A DNA stretch of 64,000 nt from Brevirhabdus sp. (lineage in GTDB: Bacteria > Pseudomonadota > Alphaproteobacteria > Rhodobacterales > Rhodobacteraceae), in assembly GCA_024637315.1 (NCBI GenBank), contig JAGXFH010000019.1:1-64000 (forward strand), in the 5' to 3' direction. Position 1 is the first letter of the stretch. Every line of letters starts with the position of its first letter. Of this stretch, positions 35,654-44,936 are shown piece by piece. The position numbers and the translations under genes were made by a program. The notes beneath the pieces were generated by a model that was not told where the DNA came from, did no database searches, and saw only the letters and a list, made by a program, of their open reading frames with translations.

Positions 35654-36431
35654 CGGCCTTCTTCCGTATCTGAATCGGCGAGAATGTCTCGTCCTGCCTT
35701 ATCTCGATCCGTCCCGCCTTGGCCAGTTCAAGACTGGCCGCGAATGTCGCCGCCGTGGCTGACCTCCGCCGCGCCGGATCAAGGCCCCAGCCCTCGGGCA
35801 GGAAAGAGGACAGGTCCGCCCACTCGCCCATGAACCCGATCAGCCCGCGCATCCGTTCCAGCGCCTGCTCCATTGTCAAAACATGCTCGCGGTCCATCGA
35901 ATAGGGGCGGAAATCGTCGCGGGTCCTGATCCGGGCATAGCCCTGCATCAGGTCCAGAAGCGTCGCGGTGTAGGTCACGCGGCGGACCCGTTCGACATCT
36001 TCGGGGATGCCGCGCACGAAGAAATCGCGGCCCTTCTGGTCGCGCGCCATCAGCTTGGCGGCGCTTTCGCGCATCGCCTGCAAGCGTTCCAGCTGGAACG
36101 CCAGATGTGCGGCCAGGTCCTCGCCCGATGGCCCTTCGTCGGCGGGATCGGGGGGCAGCAGCAGTCGCGACTTGAGAAACGCCAGCCAAGCCGCCATCAC
36201 CAGATAGTCGGCGGCCAGCTCGATCCGCAGCTTCCGCGCCTCTTCGACGAAGCGCAGATATTGCACCGCCAGTTGCAGCACCGAGATCTTGCGCAGGTCG
36301 ACCTTTTGCGTGCGCGACAGCGTCAAAAGCAGGTCCAACGGCCCCTCGAACCCATCGACATCAACGATCAGCGCCTCGGCGGCCAGCCGTTCCTCGACCG
36401 GCAGCCTGTCGTCATCAAACTCATCAGACAT
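35646..36431 (-). CDS. scpA: Segregation and condensation protein A
   Basis: A 261-residue ScpA kleisin that links the SMC heads. The N-terminal signature GFEGPLDLLLTLSRTQKVDLRKISVLQLAVQYL is clear, followed by LAADYLVMAAWLAFLKSRLLLP. The C-terminal winged-helix segment binds the SMC head. It overlaps nagZ by 8 bp and scpB by 8 bp, so the three genes are translationally coupled. Confidence 0.95.
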   Translation of the reverse strand: MSDEFDDDRLPVEERLAAEALIVDVDGFEGPLDLLLTLSRTQKVDLRKISVLQLAVQYLRFVEEARKLRIELAADYLVMAAWLAFLKSRLLLPPDPADEGPSGEDLAAHLAFQLERLQAMRESAAKLMARDQKGRDFFVRGIPEDVERVRRVTYTATLLDLMQGYARIRTRDDFRPYSMDREHVLTMEQALERMRGLIGFMGEWADLSSFLPEGWGLDPARRRSATAATFAASLELAKAGRIEIRQDETFSPIQIRKKADG

Positions 36432-37428
36432 GCGCCCTGCCCTGCATCAGCGCATCAAGCTCGGCCTCGGCGGCGGCGATGTCAATGGCCTCGCACCGGC
36501 CCCGCGCCGCCAGCGCCGCATCGGCGCGGTCCTGGGCGGCCTTGCCCATGGCGCCCGCCGCGTCTGCGACTGCCTGCATCTCGACCAGCTTGCCGTTGCA
36601 ATGCAGCACCATGTCGCAGCCCGCCTCCAATGCCGCCCGCGACCGGCTGGCGACATCGCCTTTGAGCGCCTGCATCGAGATATCGTCCGTCATCAACAGT
36701 CCGCCAAAACCGATGTCGTCACGGATCACCCGGATCACGATGTCAGAAATCGTCGCGGGACGATCGTCCAGCGCCTCGAAGACGATATGAGCCGACATGC
36801 CCATTGGCAGATCGTTGAGCGCCCGGAACGGCGCGAAATCCGCGGCCTCCAGCACTGCACGCGGCGCATCGGTGCGCGGCAGGTCCAGATGGCTGTCGAC
36901 CAGCGCCCGGCCATGCCCCGGGATGTGCTTGACCACGGGCGCCACCCCGCCCGCGATCAACCCCTCGGCCACCGCACGAGCCAGCACCGCCACCCTGCCC
37001 GGCGTGTCGGCGTAGCACCGGTTGCGCAGAACGGCGTGTGTCATCGGGCCGACAACGTCAGCACAGGGGGCGCAATCGACGTCGATTCCGACGCTGCGCA
37101 ATTCCTCGGCGATCAGCCGGTAGCGCAGCCACATCGCCCGCCGGGCGGCGTCTCCGGCCAGGGTCACATGATCGAGCGGCGGCAGCCAGTCGCGCCAGTG
37201 CGGTCCGCGCAACCGCTGCACGCGGCCGCCTTCCTGGTCGATCAGCACCGGTGCCTCGCGGCCGACCGAAGCGCGCAGTTCGGCGGTCAGCCGGCGCACC
37301 TGGTCGGGATGATCGACATTGCGGGCGAAAAGGATGAATCCCCAAGGCTGCGCCCTGCCGAAGAATGCCGCCTCGGCGGGTGTGACCGCCAGCCCTTCGC
37401 ATCCGAAAATATAGCCGCCCTGGCCCAT
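36424..37428 (-). CDS. nagZ: Beta-N-acetylhexosaminidase NagZ
   Basis: A 334-residue family 3 glycosidase that removes GlcNAc from anhydro-muropeptides during cell-wall recycling in the cytoplasm. Family features: the PVLIDQEGGRVQRLRGP substrate loop, the KHIPGHG motif whose mobile His acts in catalysis, and the nucleophile Asp in LLMTDDISM. The ATG directly abuts the stop codon of the SPOR-domain gene. The link to SPOR and ScpAB joins wall remodelling at division to chromosome segregation and is common in Rhodobacterales. Confidence 0.94.
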   Translation of the reverse strand: MGQGGYIFGCEGLAVTPAEAAFFGRAQPWGFILFARNVDHPDQVRRLTAELRASVGREAPVLIDQEGGRVQRLRGPHWRDWLPPLDHVTLAGDAARRAMWLRYRLIAEELRSVGIDVDCAPCADVVGPMTHAVLRNRCYADTPGRVAVLARAVAEGLIAGGVAPVVKHIPGHGRALVDSHLDLPRTDAPRAVLEAADFAPFRALNDLPMGMSAHIVFEALDDRPATISDIVIRVIRDDIGFGGLLMTDDISMQALKGDVASRSRAALEAGCDMVLHCNGKLVEMQAVADAAGAMGKAAQDRADAALAARGRCEAIDIAAAEAELDALMQGRAHV

Positions 37429-38415
37429 TCAGCGAGTGATCACCGGGATGCAGGAAGCCCCCGTCGCAAGGATCACCGAACAGAACCGTCGCGCATCATT
37501 GATATCCTCGAAGCCCTGCGCACGCAGCCGGTAGAAGGTCTTTCCGCCCGATTGCGCCTCTTGAATGACCCGGCCCTTATCGCCCATCACATCCGCGAAC
37601 TGCTCGGCAAGCGTGGTCCATTCCGCCTCGGCCACGGCGACCGTATCGAACGCTCCAAGCTGAGCCAGCCGCGTACCGACCGGGATCGTCGCCGGATCAA
37701 TCGCGTTGACCGCGCCAGCCTCGGCGGACGTCGCCGCAATGGTTGCGGTCTCTGCAGGCGCGAAATCCGCTGGCTTAGGCGCCGGACGGGGCGAGCGCGC
37801 AACGCCGGCGATGCTGGCCGGGATCGCACCTTCGGGAACCGCCTTTTCGATGGCTTCAGCCATTTCCGGCTCTTCATCGGTCACTTCGACCGAGGCCGTC
37901 ACCAGCGTCTCGGTCTCCTGGACCCGCGGTTCGCCGGCCTCGGCGGTACCGCCAAGCGCCTCGGCGATGGCCTGATCGATGGCGCTCATCGCCGCGGCGG
38001 CCTCGGCCTCTTCGGCGGCGGCCAGTTCGGCGGCAACCGCCTCTTGCTGTTCGGCCTGCAACTCGACCGGGCTCTGATCCTCTTCGGTCAGCGTCACCGG
38101 GCGCGGCGCCAGAACCAGACGGTCGGGCGGCGGCGCGGCCTGACCTTCGGCGGCGATGTTGTTGACTGCCAGCCCCTGATGCTCTGCCGCCATGCCGCCC
38201 GGATCGTCGGGCGCGGTTCGCATCGGCCCTTCCAGCGCACGAACCACCGGCACGCCCGACACATCGCGCACCCACAGCTTGTAGCCCCAAAGCCCCAGTC
38301 CCGCGATCAGCGCGACCGAGATCAGCGCGCCGGCCCAGTTGACCAGCGACACCACAAACGCCCCGTGCGAAGGATGCTCCTCGCGCATGGCCTCGCCATA
38401 TTCGAAATCCGTCAT
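37429..38415 (-). CDS. SPOR-domain inner-membrane protein
   Basis: A 328-residue bitopic protein. A short cytoplasmic N-terminus is followed by one transmembrane helix (about 24-45, SLVNWAGALISVALIAGLGLW). A long Ala/Glu/Pro-rich periplasmic stretch (about 65-245) follows, then a SPOR domain (about 248-328: RLAQLGAFDTVAVAEAEWTTL, ending in CSVILATGASCIPVITR). SPOR domains bind denuded glycan at the division septum. It lies between argS and nagZ on the same strand, in an operon with nagZ-scpAB. Confidence 0.9.
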   Translation of the reverse strand: MTDFEYGEAMREEHPSHGAFVVSLVNWAGALISVALIAGLGLWGYKLWVRDVSGVPVVRALEGPMRTAPDDPGGMAAEHQGLAVNNIAAEGQAAPPPDRLVLAPRPVTLTEEDQSPVELQAEQQEAVAAELAAAEEAEAAAAMSAIDQAIAEALGGTAEAGEPRVQETETLVTASVEVTDEEPEMAEAIEKAVPEGAIPASIAGVARSPRPAPKPADFAPAETATIAATSAEAGAVNAIDPATIPVGTRLAQLGAFDTVAVAEAEWTTLAEQFADVMGDKGRVIQEAQSGGKTFYRLRAQGFEDINDARRFCSVILATGASCIPVITR

Positions 38416-38503
38416 ACCGCCTCACTGCTCCCGCGACGGGGTGTTCCGGTCGCGGATTGTCTTGCCTGCACAAGACCCCTTCTTCGGTCCGGGCGCTCTT
38501 TTT

Positions 38504-40228
38504 TCAGCGCATTTCCTGAACCGGGGTCACCCCTAAGATACCAAGACCTGCGGAAATAACAACGGCCACGGCCCTTGGCAGCGCGATTTTTGCGGCCGAG
38601 GCTGCCGCATCGCCCTCTTGCAGGAAGCGCAGGGCGGGGTTTTCGTTGCCCCTGTGCCAGAGCGCATGGAAATCGCTGGCCAGATCATAGAGGTAGAAGG
38701 CGATCCGGTGCGGCTCGTGCCCCTTGGCGGCGATCTCGACCAGACGCGGCCATTCCGCCAGCCGTTTCGCGACCTTCAGTTCGGTCTCATCCTCCAATTG
38801 CGCGGCGTCGTTCAGCCCAACACCCATCTCTGCGGCCTTGCGCAGCACGCTCGACACCCGTGCATGGGCGTATTGCACATAAAAGACCGGATTGTCCTTG
38901 GACTGCTCCAGCACCTTGTCGAAATCGAAATCGAGGGGCGCGTCATTCTTGCGTGTCAGCATGTGAAACCGGGTCACGTCCGACCCGACCTGCTCGACCA
39001 CGTCGCGGAGCGTCACGAAATTGCCGGCCCGCTTAGACATCTTGAAGGGCTCGCCATTCTTCCACAGCTTTACCAGCTGTGTCAGCTTCACATCCAGCGG
39101 CACCCGACCATCCGACAACGCAGACACCGCCGCCTTCATCCGCTTGACATAACCGGAGTGATCCGCCCCAAACACATCGATAAGCTGGTCGTAACCCCTT
39201 GCAACCTTGTCATAATGATAGGCGATGTCCGGCGCGAAATAGGTCCAGCTACCGTCCGATTTCTTCACCGGCCGGTCGACGTCGTCGCCATGCGCGGTCG
39301 AACGGAACAGCGTCTGCTCGCGCGGTTCCCAGTCTTCGGGCACCATGCCTTTCGGCGGCTCCAGAACACCCTCGTAGATCAGACCTTTTGCGTCGAGTTC
39401 GGCAATCGCTTTTTCGATCAGCCCGGTGCCGTAAAGCGATTTCTCGCTGAAGAAACTGTCCATCTCGACGCCGAGCGACGCCAGATCGTCTCGGATCATC
39501 ACCATCATCGCTTGGGTCGCGAATTCCCTGACCTCGTCCATCCAGTCGGCTTCGGGACGGTCCAGCAGGCTCTCGCCATACTTGTCCTTCATCGCCTCGC
39601 CGACCGGGACCAGGTAATCACCGGGATAAAGTCCCTCGGCAATTTCGGGCGCATGGCCACAGGCCTCGCGGTAGCGCTCATAGGCCGAGCGTGCCAGCAC
39701 ATCGACCTGCGCGCCGCCATCGTTGATGTAGTATTCGCGGGTCACCTGGTATCCGGCAAAGTCCAGAAGCGAGGCCAGCGCGTCACCGAAAACCGCCCCA
39801 CGTGTATGGCCAACATGCAGCGGCCCGGTGGGATTGGCCGAAACATATTCCACGTTGACGCTCTGGCCGGCCCCCAGTTGGGACCGCCCGTAGGCCGTCC
39901 CCTCCGCCAGAACCGCGCTGACGATGCCGTCCCAGGCAGAGCCGGCCAGCCGCAGGTTCAGAAATCCCGGCCCGGCCACCTCTGCGACCTCGATCCGCGC
40001 ATCCGCCAGCAGAAAAGGCGCCAGCGCTTCGGCAATCGCGCGCGGCACCCTGCCGGCAGGCTTGGCCAGCACCATCGCCGCGTTGGTCGCCATGTCGCCA
40101 TGCAGCGCATCGCGCGGCGGCTCTACCGTCACGGCGGCGAAATCGAGGCCGGCGGGCAGAACCCCCTCGGCCACCATCGCCTCCAGCGCCTCGATCACCA
40201 GCGCGCGGATATCGGAAAACAGGTTCAT
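38504..40228 (-). CDS. argS: Arginyl-tRNA synthetase
   Basis: A 574-residue class I synthetase that charges tRNA-Arg. The HIGH-type motif is [13 protein letters not shown], and the KMSKS-type loop is KMSKRAGNF. The N-terminal additional domain (about 1-100) recognises the tRNA D-loop, and the C-terminal DALR domain (about 440-574) ends in [13 protein letters not shown]. Length is standard for the bacterial enzyme. It starts the minus-strand group that runs through the SPOR, nagZ and scp genes, with an 88-bp gap before the SPOR gene. Confidence 0.97.
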   Translation of the reverse strand: MNLFSDIRALVIEALEAMVAEGVLPAGLDFAAVTVEPPRDALHGDMATNAAMVLAKPAGRVPRAIAEALAPFLLADARIEVAEVAGPGFLNLRLAGSAWDGIVSAVLAEGTAYGRSQLGAGQSVNVEYVSANPTGPLHVGHTRGAVFGDALASLLDFAGYQVTREYYINDGGAQVDVLARSAYERYREACGHAPEIAEGLYPGDYLVPVGEAMKDKYGESLLDRPEADWMDEVREFATQAMMVMIRDDLASLGVEMDSFFSEKSLYGTGLIEKAIAELDAKGLIYEGVLEPPKGMVPEDWEPREQTLFRSTAHGDDVDRPVKKSDGSWTYFAPDIAYHYDKVARGYDQLIDVFGADHSGYVKRMKAAVSALSDGRVPLDVKLTQLVKLWKNGEPFKMSKRAGNFVTLRDVVEQVGSDVTRFHMLTRKNDAPLDFDFDKVLEQSKDNPVFYVQYAHARVSSVLRKAAEMGVGLNDAAQLEDETELKVAKRLAEWPRLVEIAAKGHEPHRIAFYLYDLASDFHALWHRGNENPALRFLQEGDAAASAAKIALPRAVAVVISAGLGILGVTPVQEMR

Positions 40229-40303
40229 CGCTTCATTCCCACACTACCGGCGCGGTGTATCACGCCGAAAACCGGGGTCAACGTCCACCCCTTCTTCCGC
40301 TCA

Positions 40304-40326
40304 AAAATATCCCCGCCAGAGGCCCC
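40304..40326. repeat. Intergenic repeat ATATCCCCGCC-type, copy 2
   Basis: A second copy of the 23-bp motif found at 34718-34740, differing at one base (A for G after CCCCGCC). It ends 4 bp before the antiporter stop codon on the minus strand. Confidence 0.6.
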
Positions 40327-40330
40327 TGCG

Positions 40331-42157
40331 CTAGTCTGCAGCGCCGTTATCCTGCATCGCGCCGGGCGGCAGCATCGTGATGATCCGGGTACCCTCCGTC
40401 ACCTTGGTGATCTCATCATCCAGATCCATCTTCACCTCGCCGCCCGGCCGCACCCGCGCCATGATCACGCCGTCAGGGTTCCTGGTGCGCCAATCCCCGA
40501 CGCTGAACGCCTCGGTGATCCGGGTGGTGCCAAAGGTCCAGCCCTCGGCCAGCTTCCGGTCCAGTGCGGCATAAGTCTCGGCACTGCCAAAACGCCGTCC
40601 GCCAAGCGTTTCCGGCAGCGAATTCCGGGCACCCTCGCTGTTCATCCGGGCAATCTGATACACGTTCGTCCGGCCGAATTCCGGCCCCAGGTCGGTGGCG
40701 ACCAGCGTGTTGTAGGCGTCGTTGTCCGTAGCGGCGACCAGCGTGGCATAGCTTACGAACGCGACGTTCTGCTCGGCGGCTTCCGCCAGGATGTCACCAA
40801 AATAGGTCGCCACACCGACTTCGCGCGCACGGCGCAGATGGCTGCGGTTCGGATCGGTCACCAGAACCGGCACCTCGGCCTTCTCAAGCGCCTCGGCAAA
40901 CGCCGTCGTCCAGCGCGAACCGCCAACCAGAAGCACGCCCGGCGCAGCGCGGTCCGCCAGCCCCAGCCAGCGGGCGAATGGCACCAGCGTGAAGCCATGC
41001 AGCACGACCGTCGCGCCGACCAGAGCGAAGGCCAGCGGACCGATCAACCCGCCATCCTCGATCCCCAGTTCCGCCAGCCGGGTGCCAAACAGCCCCGCCA
41101 CCGCGACCAGCACGATGCCCCTTGGCCCGGTCAGCGCGATCAGCAGCCGCTCTCGCCAGGGCAGATCGGTGCCGGCAAAGGCGGTCAGCACCGTAACCGG
41201 CCGCGCCACCAGCACCACCGCCGCGACGAACAGGACCGCGCGCCAATCCAACTGCGCCAGCGTGGTGAAATCCAGTGACGATGCCAACAGCACGAACACG
41301 CCAGAGACCAGCAGCACCGTGGCGTGTTCCTTGAACCGCCGCAGTTCGTCGTAGGACGGCAGCTTCGCATTGGCGATCACCACGCCCATGATCGTCACCG
41401 CCAGCAGGCCGCTTTCATGCAGTACGCCATCGGCCAGCGCGAAAACCGCCAGAATCGCCGAGAACAGCGCCGGAACCTTCATGTACTCCGGCACATAACC
41501 GCGCCGGAATGCCTGCGCCAGCCCGACACCGCCGAGCGCGCCCAGCACGGTCGCCACGACGATGCCGACCAACAGCGACCAGACTGCGCCGCCCAGCGTT
41601 TCGACCGTGCGCAACGCGACCACCGCCTCGAAGGCCAGAACGGCGGCCAGCGCGCCGATCGGATCATTGACGATCGCCTCCCACTGCAGCAGCGCCGCGG
41701 GCCGATGCGCCATCCGCGCCTGCCGTAACAAGGGCGCGATCACCGTCGGCCCGGTCACGATCATGATTCCGCCGAAAACCGCGCTCGCCTCCCAACTCAG
41801 CCCCGCCCCGTAGCGCAGAGCCAGCGCCGACAAGAGCCATCCCAGAGGCGCGCCGATCACCACCAGCCGCATGACGCCTTGGGCGGCATCCCGCAGGGTG
41901 TGAAAGTTCAGCGTCAAGCCGCCCTCGAAAAGGATGATCGCCACGGCAATCGAGATCATCGGCCCGGCAAGCGCGCCGATATCGCGTTGCGGGTCGATCA
42001 GCCCGAATACAGGCCCGACCAGCACGCCGGCGACCAGCATCAGCACGATGGCCGGCATCCTCAGCCGCCAGGCCAGCCACTGCGAGCCGACGCCGATAGC
42101 GCCGATCAGCGCGAAGGCCGCCACCGGGTCCATCCCGCCCGTTTCCGCCACTGCCAT
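40331..42157 (-). CDS. CPA1-type cation:proton antiporter with TrkA-N domain
   Basis: A 608-residue membrane protein. Residues about 10-405 form an NhaP/CPA-type antiporter with about twelve helices, including the transport-site segment IMIVTGPTVIAPLL and QWEAIVNDPIGAL (conserved Asp). Residues about 410-520 resemble a TrkA-N NAD-binding domain (GVLLVGGSRWTTAFAEALEKAEVPVLVTD), and the end is TrkA-C-like. Such regulated antiporters exchange Na+ or K+ for H+ and control pH and salt. The transported ion is not certain. The gene stands alone on the minus strand. Confidence 0.88.
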   Translation of the reverse strand: MAVAETGGMDPVAAFALIGAIGVGSQWLAWRLRMPAIVLMLVAGVLVGPVFGLIDPQRDIGALAGPMISIAVAIILFEGGLTLNFHTLRDAAQGVMRLVVIGAPLGWLLSALALRYGAGLSWEASAVFGGIMIVTGPTVIAPLLRQARMAHRPAALLQWEAIVNDPIGALAAVLAFEAVVALRTVETLGGAVWSLLVGIVVATVLGALGGVGLAQAFRRGYVPEYMKVPALFSAILAVFALADGVLHESGLLAVTIMGVVIANAKLPSYDELRRFKEHATVLLVSGVFVLLASSLDFTTLAQLDWRAVLFVAAVVLVARPVTVLTAFAGTDLPWRERLLIALTGPRGIVLVAVAGLFGTRLAELGIEDGGLIGPLAFALVGATVVLHGFTLVPFARWLGLADRAAPGVLLVGGSRWTTAFAEALEKAEVPVLVTDPNRSHLRRAREVGVATYFGDILAEAAEQNVAFVSYATLVAATDNDAYNTLVATDLGPEFGRTNVYQIARMNSEGARNSLPETLGGRRFGSAETYAALDRKLAEGWTFGTTRITEAFSVGDWRTRNPDGVIMARVRPGGEVKMDLDDEITKVTEGTRIITMLPPGAMQDNGAAD

Positions 42158-42718
42158 AGGTCTGATATCCTGCTGTCATCTCGGTTGCGAGATTTTCATA
42201 GCACCAAATGCGCCGAGGGAAACAGAACGCGTTACGACCAGGAAAAACTGCGTCGGCAGCGTTGCCGATCGGTCGTTCTGCGCTGATCGAGAACCGTCAA
42301 AAGGATAGCGGATCCGCTTCTGGACCACGATCAAAAAGCCCCGCCCGACCGACAGGCAACCGACAGCGCCCATTCAGCGTCGACAGCGCCTGGTCCTGAA
42401 ATGCACCGCGCGGCGTCCAGCCCGCCGAGGGCCACCCAGGCTTGCATCATTCGCTGCGCCAGCAAATCCGGCATGCAAACCCCCCATTGGTCTCTACCGG
42501 AGTGCTGACACTTTTGCGCTGTCGCGGCGGGGTCTGATCATCGGCGCGGCGGCAAACGGCGCCAGGCACTTGAGCGCGGCCCATGGCACCGTTCCCTACG
42601 TCGCAACCCCGCGCGGCGGCTCGGCCAGTGCGCGGCAACCCGTCAGCCCGTAAGGCAGGCGGTCTTTGTCCGCCGAATTTCATCACCGGGCGCCCGGATC
42701 TTTCCCGCCAGGAAACCC
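42158..42718. other. 561-bp gene-poor region between the antiporter and dGTPase genes
   Basis: I see no convincing gene here. A 47-codon minus-strand frame (42331-42474, starting MPDLLAQRMMQAWVALGG) has GC-biased third positions and could be a remnant or a small gene. A 79-codon minus-strand frame (42447-42686) is Arg/Pro-rich and looks non-coding. No tRNA or IS end was found. Confidence 0.45.
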
Positions 42719-43900
42719 CTAGCCGCTCAATCCCAACCGGGCATGCTCCTGGATCGCGAAGCGGTCGGTCATTCCGGCGACGTAATCCAGAACCACTCGC
42801 GCCAGGGCGGTCTCGTCGCGTGCCACCGCAATAGCGCCGCGCCAGTCCTCGGGCAGCAGTTCGGGCCGCGCCATGTAGAAGGGAAAGATATCCTCGATCA
42901 CCCTAGTCACCCTTGCGCGTTCCTGCATCACGGTGGGCGCCCGGTACATCCTTTGGAACAGGAAGGATTTTATGGATTTCAGATCCATGTAAAGCTTCTT
43001 GGAAAACCGGATCATCGGCTGGCCGAGATGCCGGATGTCATCCGCCGTCTCGGCCCCCGCCCCGGCCAGCCGGTTCTCGGCAATCGCGATCACATCCTCG
43101 ACCATCACGCCAAACACCCGCCGCAACGCCTCGTGCCGCCGTCGCATCGGCTGCAACCCCGGATAAAGTCGATCGACCTCCTCGAATGCCGGGCCCGTGA
43201 CCGGCAAGTCCATCAGGTCAGCCTCTGTGAACAGCCCGGCGCGCAACCCGTCATGCAGGTCATGATGGTTATAAGCCACATCATCGGCAAAAGCCGCGAC
43301 CTGCGCCTCGGCGCTGGGATAGGTGTCAAGTTCCAGATCGTACTGATCGTTGAACTCCTTCAGCGCATAAGGCATCGTCTCGCCCTGGGCCACGGCATGC
43401 GATCCCGTCGCCAGCGGCCCCGTCACCGGCCCGTTATGCTTGGCCAGCCCCTCCAGCGTTTCCCAAGTCAGGTTGAGCCCGTCGAAATCCGCGTAATGGC
43501 GCTCCAGCTTGGTGACGATCCGGATCGCCTGCGCATTGTGGTCGAAGCCACCGTAGGGCTTCATCAGCACATGCAGCGCATCCTCGCCGGTATGGCCGAA
43601 CGGCGGATGCCCCAGATCATGCGCCAGCGCCACCGCCTCGGCCAGTTCCTCGTTCAGCCCCAAGGCGCCGGCGACGGTGCGCGCCACCTGCGCCACCTCG
43701 ATCGAATGCGTGAGGCGCGTGCGGTAATAATCGCCCTCGTGCTCGACAAAGACCTGGGTCTTGTGCTTCAGCCGCCGGAAGGCGCTGGAATGGATGATCC
43801 GGTCGCGATCGCGCTGAAATGGCGTGCGAAACGTGCTGATCGCCTCTGGAAACTGCCTCCCGCGACTTTGCGCAGGGTCGCACGCATAGATTCTTGGCAT
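42719..43900 (-). CDS. dgt: Deoxyguanosinetriphosphate triphosphohydrolase-like protein (type 2)
   Basis: A 393-residue HD-domain enzyme that hydrolyses dNTPs to deoxynucleosides and triphosphate. The metal site is RLTHSIEVAQVAR and ALAHDLGHPPFGHTGE, with a further Asp in DDVAYNHHD. The N-terminus MPRIYACDPAQSRGRQFPE and RDRDRIIHSSAFRRLKHKTQ are typical of the alphaproteobacterial group. I chose ATG 43900 rather than 44008 because family proteins start here; the longer form would run over the divergent erpA start. It may act in controlling nucleotide pools or phage defence. Confidence 0.93.
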   Translation of the reverse strand: MPRIYACDPAQSRGRQFPEAISTFRTPFQRDRDRIIHSSAFRRLKHKTQVFVEHEGDYYRTRLTHSIEVAQVARTVAGALGLNEELAEAVALAHDLGHPPFGHTGEDALHVLMKPYGGFDHNAQAIRIVTKLERHYADFDGLNLTWETLEGLAKHNGPVTGPLATGSHAVAQGETMPYALKEFNDQYDLELDTYPSAEAQVAAFADDVAYNHHDLHDGLRAGLFTEADLMDLPVTGPAFEEVDRLYPGLQPMRRRHEALRRVFGVMVEDVIAIAENRLAGAGAETADDIRHLGQPMIRFSKKLYMDLKSIKSFLFQRMYRAPTVMQERARVTRVIEDIFPFYMARPELLPEDWRGAIAVARDETALARVVLDYVAGMTDRFAIQEHARLGLSG

Positions 43901-43979
43901 TTTTTCCGCCTGTTCTTGTCGCTCTGTCCCATCCCACATATATTGCACGAATGAAGAAATCGAAACGTCCGAGTGCGCC

Positions 43980-44312
43980 ATGGATCTGAACCTGCCTCCG
44001 AAAGTCACCCCCCGCGCCTATGCGCGTCTTGCCGAGATCAACGCGGCGACCGGAGAGTCCAAGGCGTTGCGCGTTGCCGTGGATGGCGGCGGCTGTTCGG
44101 GTTTCCAGTATGACATCAAGCTCGACGACCCCGCCGACGATGACCTGATCCTTGAAAGCGAAGGACAGAAGGTTATCGTCGACAGCGTTTCTTTGCCGTT
44201 CCTGTCGAATGCCACGATCGACTTCTCCGAGGAACTGATCGGTGCGCGGTTCGTGATCGAGAATCCCAATGCCACCTCCTCCTGCGGATGCGGCACCTCG
44301 TTCTCGATGTAA
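43980..44312 (+). CDS. erpA: Iron-sulfur cluster insertion protein ErpA (HesB/IscA family)
   Basis: A 110-residue A-type carrier that hands Fe-S clusters to target proteins. The three conserved cysteines are Cys39 (GGGCSG), Cys102 and Cys104 (SSCGCG). The length and the NPNATSSCGCGTSFSM end match ErpA of Rhodobacterales. Its start faces the dgt start 79 bp away, so the two share a divergent promoter region. Confidence 0.95.
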   Translation: MDLNLPPKVTPRAYARLAEINAATGESKALRVAVDGGGCSGFQYDIKLDDPADDDLILESEGQKVIVDSVSLPFLSNATIDFSEELIGARFVIENPNATSSCGCGTSFSM

Positions 44313-44373
44313 CCTGCTGCGTCGGACCGCTCCCGCCTGAAGGGGTGACGTTGGCTTCAGTCACAATTTTGCC

Positions 44374-44739
44374 GTGTTTTTCGATGATCCTTCCCGACGG
44401 GGGTGTTCGCAAGGGTACATCATCGTGGATTTCACCAACACCGCATCAGACGCTGTGGCAGATGACGACGACCTGCTCGCGCGGCTGCCATCAACGGGCG
44501 CCGTCATGTTTCGCTCGCGCCGCCCGGCGCTGCAGCAACTGCGCTGCCAGACTGTCGATCTGACTTCGCGTCTGGCCAACAGCCCCGCCTTGCCGATCGA
44601 CGCGCTCTTGAAGCGGACCAATGACAAGTCATGCCGGATCACCCCGCGCGCGCCCGATGTCGAGGTGGAACCGCGGTTCGGCCTGTTCAAGACGGTCAGC
44701 GCCATGCGCGACCGCTCGGGTTACCGCCTGCGGCCCTGA
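44374..44739 (+). CDS. Hypothetical protein upstream of the MACPF gene
   Basis: A frame of up to 121 codons from a GTG. Third codon positions are strongly G/C from about 44450 to the stop, as in real genes of this genome, and the minus-strand alternative is less regular. The product is basic and polar with no signal peptide or membrane helix (LLARLPSTGAVMFRSRRPALQQLR, ending SAMRDRSGYRLRP). I do not recognise it. The true start may be the in-frame ATG near 44508 or a later GTG. It lies 197 bp before the MACPF gene. Confidence 0.5.
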   Translation: MFFDDPSRRGCSQGYIIVDFTNTASDAVADDDDLLARLPSTGAVMFRSRRPALQQLRCQTVDLTSRLANSPALPIDALLKRTNDKSCRITPRAPDVEVEPRFGLFKTVSAMRDRSGYRLRP

Positions 44740-44936
44740 AGCGATCAGGCTTCCCATAGAAACAAGCTTCGCTGTCTTTCGCCTTCTCCCCGAACGCGAA
44801 AACCCGCGACATCATGCGCCGGCCCGGTCCGCCTGTCGGCGGATTCCCGCGCCTTACGGCCATGTTTCGGATACAGGTCCGTGCTGGCCTTCGTCCCGCC
44901 TATACTTGCCGGATTGAACAAACAGGGACCGATTAA

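Noticed and set aside
36289..38559. A 756-codon plus-strand frame opposite scpA, nagZ and the SPOR gene
   Set aside because: It is a composition shadow of real minus-strand genes and has no start signal or recognisable domain.
38618..41278. An 886-codon plus-strand open frame opposite argS and the antiporter gene
   Set aside because: Long antisense frames arise in high-GC DNA. The product is rich in Arg, His and Gln with no domain pattern, and it spans two well-supported genes and the intergenic gap between them.
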